Source: AP-15 sp963738185 (GTDB lineage: Bacteria > Pseudomonadota > Alphaproteobacteria > ATCC43930 > CGMCC-115725). From it: a stretch of 64,000 bases of DNA. Where the stretch lies: positions 1,674,001 to 1,738,000 of the forward strand of contig CAVTVA010000003.1 of the NCBI GenBank assembly GCA_963738185.1. The letters run 5' to 3'. Positions 44,372 through 53,963 of this stretch are shown one piece after another; within the stretch, counting starts at the first letter, position 1; each line of letters opens with the position of its first letter. The position numbers and the translations under genes are program-made. The notes below the pieces were generated by a model, which made no database searches, was not told where the DNA came from, and was given only the letters and a program-made list of their open reading frames with translations.

Positions 44372-45701
44372 CTAATTTGTCGATGCAGTCAGCCGGTTGA
44401 GCGCGGTATCGAGCGACGCATCCTCGCGCATTCCTGAACGGCGGTGCTTGACCTCGACGGTGCCGGCGGCGAGGCCGCGGGGGCCGATGACCAGCTGCTC
44501 GGGCAGGCCGATCAGGTCCATCGTCGCGAATTTGGCGCCGGGCGAACTCGTCGCGGTCGTCATAGAGCACCTCGACCCCGGCATTGCACAATTTGCCGTA
44601 GAGGTCGTCGGCGGCCGCGCGACAGCGCGCGTCGCCGACGCGCAGATTGATCAGCCCGACCCGGAACGGGGCCACGCTCGCCGGCCAGATGATGCCGGCG
44701 TCGTCGTGATTGGCCTCGATCAGCGCACCGACCAGCCGCGACACGCCGACCCCGTAGGAGCCCATTTCGAGCGCCACCTCCTCGCCGTTCGGGCCGGCGA
44801 CGACACAGCCCATCGGCTTCGAGTATTTGGCGCCGAAATGAAAGGTTTGGCCAACCTCGATCCCGCGACCTTCGATCAGCCGTTCTGGGGGTACCGGGCA
44901 GCTCTCCGGCTTGTGGATTTCGCTCGTCGACGCATACAGAGAAGTAAAATAATCGACTACGGTCTGTACGTATTGCGCGTCATCGTAGTCGATGTCGGCA
45001 TTCTGGAAGTTGAGATCCAGGAAATCCCGGTCAAAAAAGACTTCACTCTCGCCTGTCTCGGCCAGGATCTGGAATTCATGGCTGAGCTCGCCGCCGATCG
45101 GCCCGGTGTCGGCGCGCATCGGGATCGCCTTCAGCCCCATCCGCGCGAAGGTCCGCAGATAGGCGACAAACATCCTGTTGTAGGAGCGCTTGGCGCCGGC
45201 CGCGTCGAGGTCGAAGCTGTAGGCGTCCTTCATCAGGAACTCGCGCCCGCGCATCACGCCAAAGCGCGGCCTGACCTCGTCGCGGAATTTCCACTGAATG
45301 TGGTAGAGCAGCCTTGGCAGGTCGCGGTAGCTCCTGAGCGAGGCGCGGACGATCTCGGTGACCTGCTCCTCATTGGTCGGGCCATACAACATTTCGCGAT
45401 CGTGACGGTCGCGGATGCGCAGCATCTCCTTGCCGTAATCGTCGTATCGCCCGCTCTCGCGCCACAGCTCGGCCGGCTGGATCGTCGGCATTAGAATTTC
45501 CTGCGCGCCGGCGCGGTCCTGCTCCTCGCGCACGATGCGCTCGACTTTCTTGAGAACGCGCAGGCCGAGCGGCAGCCACGAATAGATGCCGGCGCTCGAC
45601 TGGCGGACCATCCCGGCGCGCAGCATCAGCCGGTGCGAGACGATCTGCGCCTCGCTCGGGTTCTCGCGTAAGAGCGGCAGAAAATATTCGGACAGACGCA
45701 T
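44372..45701 (-). CDS. proS: Prolyl-tRNA synthetase, frameshifted in this sequence
   Basis: Charges tRNA-Pro. Class II motifs are intact: GIYSWLPLGLRVLKKVERIVREE, then LYHIQWKFRDEVRPRFGVMRGREF (motif 2 region) and MGSYGVGVSRLVGALIE (motif 3). The short form without the editing insertion (442 aa when repaired) is typical of Alphaproteobacteria. In the C-terminal anticodon-binding domain, YDDRDE is followed by a +1 shift; the other frame gives PGAKFATMDLIGLPEQLVIG and ends TASTN at 44372. One extra base at 44545-44546 explains it. Because the enzyme is essential and no second copy is in view, a sequencing error is likelier than a real mutation. Confidence 0.93.
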
Positions 45702-45806
45702 CTCGCCTCGCGCAGCACCAACGGCGGCGCACTCTAGGCAAGCCGCTCCACCCTGTCCACCAAGCGCCCGAGGCTCGGATCCGCCGGCAGCGCCGTCGGC
45801 CTGCGC

Positions 45807-46694
45807 TCAGCTCAGCCGGACCACAACATCCTGGTAGCGGTCCGAGCCCATGGCGGGCTTGCCGCCTTCGAAGATTTCGCGCTCGGCGATCCAGTCGCGC
45901 GATTGCGCAAAGGCTTCTTCGGTATAGGGCTCGAATACGATGCGCTCGCCCGGGCCCCAGCGCCGCGTATCCATGATGTCGTGATAGCGGGTCGGAAACT
46001 CGTTCTTGTAATAATGGGTATATCGGTCCGGGCGCAGGTCGATGTCGCGCTGCGCGCGCTTGAGCGCGCGGAAGAACTTCCCGAGATCCTGCCGGTCCGG
46101 GTCGCCGGTGATCATCGACGCGATCATAAACGTCGTGTCGATAACCTTGCGGTAGCCAAGCTGCTCGGCAAGGTAGTAGGGGCCGCTGAACAGGGTCGAG
46201 GCCTGCGACACGCCGTCGAGCAGATTGTCGAGCCGCTTGAACAGCAAGCCTTCGGAAAACGACAGCCTGATCTGGTCGAGCGGCAGATATTGCTCGAGCC
46301 CCTGGATCGTCGCGTAATGGCTGCCCGATTGATAGCCGACCGAGATCGGCACCCCGGCGAGGTCCTCCGGCCGTCTGACCGGCGAGGCGTCGGGCACAAA
46401 GATGCCGGCCGGCGCCACCGAATAGACGTCCGCCCACAGCTTGCCGTGGCCCTTTGACGCGGCGACGTTGACGGTCCAATGGCAGGCGCAGCTGACATCG
46501 GAGGTGCGGCCCCGCTCGAATGTCTGGTAGGCGCCCGATTTTGCGCCGCCCTGGTCGTGCGACTTGCCCTCGGTCGAGCGGACCGTCTCCTCGAACACAT
46601 AGTCGAGCCCCTCGTCGCGGAAGTAGCCCTTCTCCTCCGCGACCCATTCCTGCAGCCGAAAATGCGGCTGGATGACAAATTTCTCGCGCCCCAT
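45807..46694 (-). CDS. Substrate-binding-like protein without signal peptide
   Basis: A 295-aa protein from the ATG at 46694, which has CAGGAGG upstream. FRLQEWVAEEKGYFRDEGLD near the N-terminus, then GRTSDVSCACHWTVNVAASKG and GVPISVGYQSGSHYATIQGLE fit the NMT1/THI5-like periplasmic-binding fold of nitrate/sulfonate/thiamine-precursor type. It begins with MGREKFVIQPH and has no export signal and no permease or ATPase gene nearby, so it is probably cytoplasmic and may act as an enzyme or sensor. Ligand unknown. Confidence 0.78.
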   Translation of the reverse strand: MGREKFVIQPHFRLQEWVAEEKGYFRDEGLDYVFEETVRSTEGKSHDQGGAKSGAYQTFERGRTSDVSCACHWTVNVAASKGHGKLWADVYSVAPAGIFVPDASPVRRPEDLAGVPISVGYQSGSHYATIQGLEQYLPLDQIRLSFSEGLLFKRLDNLLDGVSQASTLFSGPYYLAEQLGYRKVIDTTFMIASMITGDPDRQDLGKFFRALKRAQRDIDLRPDRYTHYYKNEFPTRYHDIMDTRRWGPGERIVFEPYTEEAFAQSRDWIAEREIFEGGKPAMGSDRYQDVVVRLS

Positions 46695-46919
46695 GGCGAC
46701 CTCCTGCTGTTGGCGCCCGTGCGGCTGCGGACCCACGCCGACGCACCGTGCTGCGGACAATAGGTCGCGGCCGCGGGTTGCGCCAGGGCCGGCGCAGCGC
46801 ATGCCCGTCGTGATCCTGGGCATCGCCGATCCACAGCTCTTCGACGGCTCGGAGGCGAAATGCGGCGGGCCAAAAATTTGTTAAGATTTTGCGTGACGAT
46901 CGGTCGCACGCATGCCTAT

Positions 46920-47047
46920 ACTGCGCGATCGATCGAACGGCGCGGTCAGCGCGCCGGCCCAGGTTTAGGGAGGGTGCGTCGCCGGGGCGGTCATTCCGGC
47001 CGGGCGAGGGGCGTAAGGGCAAAGGCGGGGCTGCGGCCCCGCCTTTT
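46920..47047 (+). ncRNA. Candidate small RNA or leader ending in an intrinsic terminator
   Basis: Within a 478-nt gene-free stretch (46695-47172) there is a promoter-like GTGACG...TATACT (18-nt spacing, -10 at about 46917-46922), then about 125 nt of GC-rich, hairpin-forming sequence and a strong terminator. I do not recognise 6S, SRP or a riboswitch core in it. It could be a free sRNA or an attenuator for the aminotransferase gene 126 nt downstream. Confidence 0.4.
47022..47047 (+). terminator. Intrinsic terminator upstream of the aminotransferase gene
   Basis: AAGGCGGGGC (47022-47031) and GCCCCGCCTT (47036-47045) form a perfect 10-bp stem with a TGCG loop, followed by a T-run. Confidence 0.85.
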
Positions 47048-47172
47048 CTATTCGTTCTGCGGCGTTGCCGCGGCAGACATCTCTCGTTAATCCGATTATG
47101 GTGCAGTGCCCGCGTGGGGTCTAATTGCCCTTAGCGCGGGATTGCATCACCAGATCGGAGCGAGAGGCGTCG

Positions 47173-48354
47173 ATGGCCGTCAGCCGAGGGCTACATTTTT
47201 TCCAAAATCCGGGCCCGACCAACATTCCGGAGCGCGTTTTGCGGGCAATGGACCGCGGCACGATCGATTTCACCGGCGCCCAGTTCAAAGCCATCGCCGA
47301 GGAATGCTTCGCCGGGCTCAAGCGGGTGTTCAAGACCGAGCAGACGATCCTCGGCTATGCCGCTTCCGGGCACGGCGCCTGGGAAGCGGCGCTGGTCAAT
47401 CTGTTCTCGCCCGGCGACCAGGTCCTGGTGGTCGAGACCGGATATTTCTCACTGAATTGGGGCTTGCGCTGCGAGGCGTTTGGCATCGAAGCCGAGACCC
47501 TCGCCGGCGACTGGCGCCATTGCGCCGACCCGGCGGCATTGGAGCAACGGTTGCGCGACGACCGCGAGCATAAGATCAAGGCCGTGCTGGTGGTCCACAA
47601 CGAAACCTCGACCGCCGTGGTCCACGACATCGCCCGGCTGCGCCGCGCGATCGATGCGGCCCGCCATCCGGCTCTGTTTCTGGTCGATGTGATCTCGTCC
47701 CTGGTGTCGATGGATTTCCGCATGGACGAATGGGGTGTCGATGTCGTCGTCGCCGGCTCGCAGAAGGGGCTGATGCTGCCGACCGGCATGGCCTTCACCG
47801 GGGTCAGCGCCAAGGCGCTCGCCGCCGCCGCCGAAGCGAAATTGCCGCGGGTCTACTGGGATTGGCGCCGGCTGGTCGAGGGCACCACGCAGGCGTTCTG
47901 GAACGGCACAGCGCCGGTCCATCTGTTCTATGGGTTGCAGGAGGCGTTGCGCATGATCGAGGAGGAAGGCCTCGATCAGGTGTTCGCGCGCCATCACCGC
48001 CTCGCCGAGGCGACCCGGCGCGCGGTCAAGGTCTGGCGCCAGAACGACGGCCCGGAGATGTTCGCGGTCGATCCGCGCGGCCAGTCGGATTCGGTGACCG
48101 CGGTGCTGGTGCCGGACGGCTATGACGCGAACCAGATGCGCGCGATCTGCCTCGAAAAGTTCAACGTGTCGCTCGGCGGCGGCCTCGGGCCGCTGCAAGG
48201 GCGCGTGTTCCGCATCGGCCATATGGGCGATCTGAACGAGCCGATGATCCTCGGCTCGCTCGCGGCGATCGAGATGGCGCTCGAATTGAGCGGCATCCCG
48301 CACGGCAAAGGCGGCGTCGCCGCCGCGATGGATTACCTCATCACCGAGGCCTGA
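47173..48354 (+). CDS. Class V aminotransferase, serine/alanine-glyoxylate type
   Basis: A 393-aa PLP enzyme. NPGPTNIPERVLRAM at the N-terminus, YAASGHGAWEAALVNLFSPGD, VHNETSTAVVHDI, and AGSQKGLMLPTG with the PLP lysine at about 198 match serine-glyoxylate aminotransferase of methylotrophs and its relatives; G-P-L-Q-G-R-V-F-R-I-G-H-M-G closes the family pattern. It would move the amino group from serine or alanine to glyoxylate. AGAGG precedes the ATG. Neighbouring genes give no serine-cycle context, so photorespiratory-like glyoxylate disposal is equally possible. Confidence 0.9.
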   Translation: MAVSRGLHFFQNPGPTNIPERVLRAMDRGTIDFTGAQFKAIAEECFAGLKRVFKTEQTILGYAASGHGAWEAALVNLFSPGDQVLVVETGYFSLNWGLRCEAFGIEAETLAGDWRHCADPAALEQRLRDDREHKIKAVLVVHNETSTAVVHDIARLRRAIDAARHPALFLVDVISSLVSMDFRMDEWGVDVVVAGSQKGLMLPTGMAFTGVSAKALAAAAEAKLPRVYWDWRRLVEGTTQAFWNGTAPVHLFYGLQEALRMIEEEGLDQVFARHHRLAEATRRAVKVWRQNDGPEMFAVDPRGQSDSVTAVLVPDGYDANQMRAICLEKFNVSLGGGLGPLQGRVFRIGHMGDLNEPMILGSLAAIEMALELSGIPHGKGGVAAAMDYLITEA

Positions 48355-48376
48355 CCCAGCTCCGGTCGTTTAGAAA

Positions 48377-48470
48377 TTGTCATTGCGAGGAGCGCTTCGC
48401 GCGACGAAGCAATCTCGACCGGAGCGGCGGCCTTGGCCGGAGATTGCTTCGCTTCGCTCGCAATGACAAT
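48377..48470. repeat. GTCATTGCGAG-class palindromic element
   Basis: ATTGTCATTGCGAGGAGC with GACGAAGCAATCTCGACC pairs with AGATTGCTTCGCTTCGCTCG with CAATGACAAT. It lies between convergent genes and could end both transcripts. Confidence 0.88.
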
Positions 48471-48504
48471 TTGGCGCGGCTGGTTGGGTTTGAAAGACGG
48501 GTCC

Positions 48505-49692
48505 TCACGCGGCGGCGAGCGCCTGTGCCACCGCGACCAGGGTCGCGTCCGAGCCGCGGCCGCCGAGGATCGACAGGCCGACCGGCAAGCCATCAACGGT
48601 GCTGCCTGGGATGCTGATCTGCGGCACGCCGGTCAGCCCGCCATGGGCGGCGAGGCACAGGATGCGGTCGCGCTGGATGCTCGCTACCGACAGCGGCTCA
48701 GAGCACTTTGGCGCCGGGAACGGCGTCGTCGGCAGGCACAGGATCGTGCCGGGGGGCAGCAGCTGGCGCATCCGTCCGCGCGCCTCCTCGCGCACCAAAT
48801 TCGCCCATTGCCGCTCGCTCTCCGGGATTTGCGAGCCGGTATAGATGTTGCGCGCGACATTGTAGGCAAGCCGTGGGTTGCAGCGCTCGATCCAGTCCTT
48901 GAAGGTCAGCCACGCTTCTGCCGGCTGCAAGGTGCGCTGGGCGCGCGCCCATTGGACGATGCCGGCCGAAGCCATGATTTCCTCGCGCGCGTTGCCGATC
49001 AGCGCCTTCAGCCGCTCGACCATCGGCTGCAACGCCGCGGCCACTTCCGGGTCGGCGAAGGCGAAGGCATCGACCGCGACGATCAGCCGGTCGGGCAGCG
49101 CCGAGGGGATCGCCTCGCCGAGCATCACGCTCGACATGCGGGCAAAGGCCGCGGCGTCGCGGGCAAACCAGCCGGTCGTGTCCGAAGTCGGCGCCTGCGG
49201 CATCATACCGGCAACGTCGATCCGGCCATGCGTCGGGCGGATGCCGTAAAGCCCGCAAAAGCTCGCCGGGACCCGCACCGATCCCCCGGTATCGGTGCCG
49301 ATCGCGGTGTCGCAGAGGCCGGCGGCGACCGCCGCGGCCGAGCCCGAGGACGAGCCGCCCGGCACCCGTCCCGGCGCGCGCACATTGACCGGCGTGCCGT
49401 AAAACGCGTTCTCGCCGACGATGCCGAGCGAGACCTCATCGGTGATGGTCTTGCCAACGAGGCTCGCCCCGGCGTCAAGCAGCCGCTCGACCGCCCAGGA
49501 GTGCCGCGTCGGGACCGGGTTATATTTCGCCCAATCGGGGTTGCCGCCGCCGGTCGGGTGGCCGGCGACGTCGAACAAGTCCTTGGCGGCAAAGGTCAGC
49601 CCGGAGAGCGGCCCGCCCGGGCGCCCCTCGATATGGACCCGCGGGCCGGGGACAAACGCATTGATCTCGTCATGGGTGCTGTCGGCAGGCAT
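48505..49692 (-). CDS. Amidase-signature hydrolase
   Basis: A 395-aa amidase with the Ser-cisSer-Lys triad: Lys37 in GLTFAAKDLFD, Ser114-116 in VPGGSSSGSAAAVAAG and Ser138 in IGTDTGGSVRVPASFCGLYG. The length and the short C-terminal part resemble AtzE/plant AMI1-like amidases. It hydrolyses an amide to acid plus ammonia; substrate unknown. It is convergent with the aminotransferase and divergent from the DUF3175 gene. Confidence 0.9.
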   Translation of the reverse strand: MPADSTHDEINAFVPGPRVHIEGRPGGPLSGLTFAAKDLFDVAGHPTGGGNPDWAKYNPVPTRHSWAVERLLDAGASLVGKTITDEVSLGIVGENAFYGTPVNVRAPGRVPGGSSSGSAAAVAAGLCDTAIGTDTGGSVRVPASFCGLYGIRPTHGRIDVAGMMPQAPTSDTTGWFARDAAAFARMSSVMLGEAIPSALPDRLIVAVDAFAFADPEVAAALQPMVERLKALIGNAREEIMASAGIVQWARAQRTLQPAEAWLTFKDWIERCNPRLAYNVARNIYTGSQIPESERQWANLVREEARGRMRQLLPPGTILCLPTTPFPAPKCSEPLSVASIQRDRILCLAAHGGLTGVPQISIPGSTVDGLPVGLSILGGRGSDATLVAVAQALAAA

Positions 49693-49838
49693 GGAAACCC
49701 TCGGAGAAGGCAGCTCCCGCCGCGAGGACGGGGAGCGGCGCCGGCTACTTCTATCTGCGTTCGCGGCGGGGCGAAACCGCGTGCCGCAGCGTTTTCAATC
49801 GGCAGAGGCTGCGAGCCGATCGGCTGCGGAGGAAGCGA

Positions 49839-50141
49839 ATGGCACGCCACACGGAACGCCAGCCCAAAGACGAGAAATACTGGTCGGGCAGGGTCACCAA
49901 AGAGAGCGACGCTCTCGATCTCGAGCCTGGCGTGTTTACGAAGGATGACCCCGAGCGCATCGCCCGCTCACTGAAACATTCGGCCGAGCGCAGCGATCGC
50001 CGCAAGGCCGGATCCTACCAGTCGGCGATGTCGATGCTGAACTTCTACATCAACCGCGCCGGCCGCAACCTGCCTCCCGAGCGCAAGCGAATTCTCACGA
50101 AAGCCAAGGATGCGCTGCGACGGCTGTTCGGCCGAGGCTGA
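49839..50141 (+). CDS. DUF3175 protein
   Basis: A 100-aa basic protein: YWSGRVTKESDALDLEPGVF, DPERIARSLKHSAERSDRRK, SYQSAMSMLNFYINRAG and LPPERKRILTKAKDALRRLF. These blocks cover the whole DUF3175 family, short helical proteins of unknown role common in soil Proteobacteria. GGAGGAAGCGA lies upstream of the ATG. Convergent with the panE-like gene by 16 nt. Confidence 0.9.
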   Translation: MARHTERQPKDEKYWSGRVTKESDALDLEPGVFTKDDPERIARSLKHSAERSDRRKAGSYQSAMSMLNFYINRAGRNLPPERKRILTKAKDALRRLFGRG

Positions 50142-50157
50142 CCGATCGACAGATGGC

Positions 50158-51192
50158 TCAGCCGCCACTCTGGCGCAGTGCCGCGGCGCGGCGGGCGAGC
50201 GCGCCCAACGCCTCGGTCATCGGCGTGGCGATGCCGAGCTTCCGGCCGATCTCGGCCACGGCATCGACCAATGCCGCCAATTCGAGCTCGCGCCCGGCCT
50301 CGTAATCCTGCAGCATCGAGGTGCGGAAGGCGCCGAGCTCGGCATTGATCGCATAGCGCTGCTCGACCGCCATCCGCGACGGCGCGCCGACCGCGGCGGC
50401 GACCGCGGCGACCTCGTGCATCGAGGCGAGCGCCACCCGGCCGAGACCGGGATCGGCCATGATCTCGTCGATCCGGGCGCGGGCGATCACCGACAGCGGG
50501 TTGATCGCGGCATTGCCGAGCAGCTTCGCCCAGACCTCGCCGCGGATGTCGTCGGTGACCGTGGCGTCAAACCCGGCGCGACGCAGCACCGCGGCCACCC
50601 TCTCGGTGCGCTCGCCTGCCCGGCCAGCCGCCTCGCCGAGGACGAATTTGTTGCCGCTGGTCCAGCGTATCGCACCCGGGGCGGTCCGGCTCACGCCCAT
50701 GTAGAGGACCGAGCCGATCACCAGCGAGGCGGGCAGTGCGGCGAGCAAGGCGCCGTCCGGATCGACCGCCCTGATCGGCTCGCCGGCGAACCGGCCGTCG
50801 ATGCCGTCGAAATACCACCACGGCACGCCGTTGATCGCCGGCAGCACCGCGGTCTGCGGGCCGATCAGCGGGCTCAGCACGCCGAGCGCCGAAGGCCAGT
50901 CCTGCGCCTTCATCGTGCCGATCACCAGGTCCTGCGGCCCGAATGCCCGCGGGTCGTCGCTTGCTTCGAGGTGTGCTGCGCCGCCCTTTCCATCCCATTT
51001 TTCGACGCGCAGCCCGTCGCGGCGGATCGCCGCCAGGCTCGCGCCGCGGGCGACCAGCTTGGGTGCGCAGCCGGCGACCGCGAGCGAATAGGCGACGGCG
51101 CTGCCGATGGCGCCCGCCCCGACCACGGTGATCGCGGCCGGAAAGTCAGCGCCGGACAAAACCGCGCCGGACGCTTGCGTCCTGATTGTCAT
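50158..51192 (-). CDS. 2-dehydropantoate 2-reductase family protein
   Basis: A 344-aa NADPH-dependent reductase. The Rossmann motif is ITVVGAGAIGSAVAYSLA, the central lysine lies in VWAKLLGNAAINPLSVI, and the C-terminal helical domain runs ELGAFRTSMLQDYEAGRELE with the conserved S-M-x-x-D. This fits ApbA/PanE, which makes pantoate for CoA, but many paralogues act on other 2-oxo acids and no pan genes are nearby. I take the ATG at 51192 with GAGG upstream. Confidence 0.88.
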   Translation of the reverse strand: MTIRTQASGAVLSGADFPAAITVVGAGAIGSAVAYSLAVAGCAPKLVARGASLAAIRRDGLRVEKWDGKGGAAHLEASDDPRAFGPQDLVIGTMKAQDWPSALGVLSPLIGPQTAVLPAINGVPWWYFDGIDGRFAGEPIRAVDPDGALLAALPASLVIGSVLYMGVSRTAPGAIRWTSGNKFVLGEAAGRAGERTERVAAVLRRAGFDATVTDDIRGEVWAKLLGNAAINPLSVIARARIDEIMADPGLGRVALASMHEVAAVAAAVGAPSRMAVEQRYAINAELGAFRTSMLQDYEAGRELELAALVDAVAEIGRKLGIATPMTEALGALARRAAALRQSGG

Positions 51193-51272
51193 CAAAGCGG
51201 CCTCATGCACGCCGGGTTCCCAAGGCCGATCTCAGAGTGCCAGGTCTGAGCACCCGGTCTGAGCGCCAGGTC

Positions 51273-51551
51273 TTAACGACCGCGGCCCGCATTCCTGCCC
51301 GGTTCGTTCTCGGTTGTGCGTTCGACTTCGCCGGCCAGGCGATCGTAGCGGCTGATCAGCTCGCGCAGGTGCTGCTTGACCCGCGGCGTAGTCGCATCTT
51401 GCTCGAGCGCGCGGGCGCGGGCTGCCGCAGCGCGATAATATTCGGCGGGCTCCTGCTTTTGCTCCCACTCGACGCTGTTGCCGGGCGCCGGCAACTCGCC
51501 CGACGGCTGGCCGGCTGCCGAGCGCTCAACCGAAACACGCGAATCCGCCAT
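51273..51551 (-). CDS. Small hypothetical helical protein
   Basis: A 92-aa protein: a disordered N-terminal third, then a helical pair YYRAAAARARALEQDATTPR and VKQHLRELISRYDRLAGEVE, then a short charged tail. Similar short proteins with an R-x-x-A-E-Q-A-x-x-P-x-V-K-x-x-L pattern occur in Rhizobiales. No strong ribosome site is visible, so confidence is moderate. Function unknown. Confidence 0.55.
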   Translation of the reverse strand: MADSRVSVERSAAGQPSGELPAPGNSVEWEQKQEPAEYYRAAAARARALEQDATTPRVKQHLRELISRYDRLAGEVERTTENEPGRNAGRGR

Positions 51552-51706
51552 CGACAGAGCGCCGCCACAACAACGTCAGCCCGGAACCGGCTGGCTGGCA
51601 GACCTTACAAGCCGCCGGGATTTTGCGCAAGGTAAACGGGGCTCGGCAGCGCAGATGACGGGCGGCCGCGCACCGCTTGCAATCGGCGGACAGTCCCTTA
51701 ATTTTG

Positions 51707-51733
51707 TTAGCACTCTCTTCGGAAGAGTGCTAC
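51707..51733 (+). promoter_or_regulatory. CIRCE operator upstream of groES
   Basis: TTAGCACTC (51707-51715), a 9-nt spacer, then GAGTGCTAC (51725-51733); this differs from the consensus inverted repeat TTAGCACTC-N9-GAGTGCTAA at only the last base. It is the binding site of the HrcA repressor and predicts heat-shock control of groES-groEL. Confidence 0.95.
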
Positions 51734-51768
51734 ACACCCGTGAGGTTCGGTCTTTGAGGAGGTACCCC

Positions 51769-52065
51769 GTGACATTTCGACCGTTGCAAGATCGCGTTCT
51801 GGTTCGGCGCATCGAGGAGGAGGAGAAGAGCAGAGGCGGCATCATCATTCCCGACACTGCCCGCGAAAAGCCGATGGAAGGCGAGGTGCTCGCCGCCGGT
51901 CCCGGCGCGCGCGGCGAGGACGGCAAGTTGCACCCGCTCGACGTCAAGATCGGCGACCGCGTGCTGTTCGGCAAGTGGTCCGGCACCGAGATCAAGATCG
52001 ATGGCGAGGATCTCGTCATCATGAAGGAAAGCGACATCATGGGCGTCGTCGATCTGACCGCCTGA
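51769..52065 (+). CDS. groES: Co-chaperonin GroES
   Basis: A 98-aa protein starting at GTG 51769 with GAGGAGG upstream. FRPLQDRVLVRRIEEEEKS, the mobile loop GGIIIPDTAREKP, VLAAGPGARGEDGKLHPLDV and the C-terminal EDLVIMKESDIMGVVD cover the whole family. It caps GroEL during protein folding. The CIRCE site is 36 nt upstream and groEL starts 12 nt downstream. Confidence 0.97.
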   Translation: MTFRPLQDRVLVRRIEEEEKSRGGIIIPDTAREKPMEGEVLAAGPGARGEDGKLHPLDVKIGDRVLFGKWSGTEIKIDGEDLVIMKESDIMGVVDLTA

Positions 52066-52076
52066 AGGAGAAGATC

Positions 52077-53717
<1,641 letters not shown>

Positions 53718-53739
53718 AGCCAATTCCGATCATATAAAT

Positions 53740-53842
53740 CGTCATTCCCGCGAAAGCGGGAACCCGGAGCCTGCCCTTGGGCATGAACAGGGGGCAAGCG
53801 ACGTCACATTTGCCCTGGACCCCCGCTTTCGCGGGGGTGACG
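53740..53842. repeat. GTCATTCCCGC-class palindromic element
   Basis: CGTCATTCCCGCGAAAGCGG with GAACCC pairs with CCCCCGCTTTCGCGGGGGTG with ACG; the centre adds GCATGAACAGGGGGCAAGCG. It lies just past groEL. Confidence 0.88.
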
Positions 53843-53893
53843 AGGAATGGTGCAAACTGATCGGATAGTGCCGTAGAACGATCGAGCCAACCG

Positions 53894-53926
53894 AAGGCCG
53901 ACGCCGCGAGGCGTCGGCCTTTTTCT
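53894..53926 (+). terminator. Intrinsic terminator downstream of groEL
   Basis: AAGGCCGACGCC (53894-53905) pairs with GGCGTCGGCCTT (53910-53921) around a GCGA loop, followed by TTTTCTT. It is well placed to end the groES-groEL transcript. Confidence 0.9.
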
Positions 53927-53963
53927 TGTCCGCTCTGCTCGAATACCTGGCGGTGGCGGGCGA

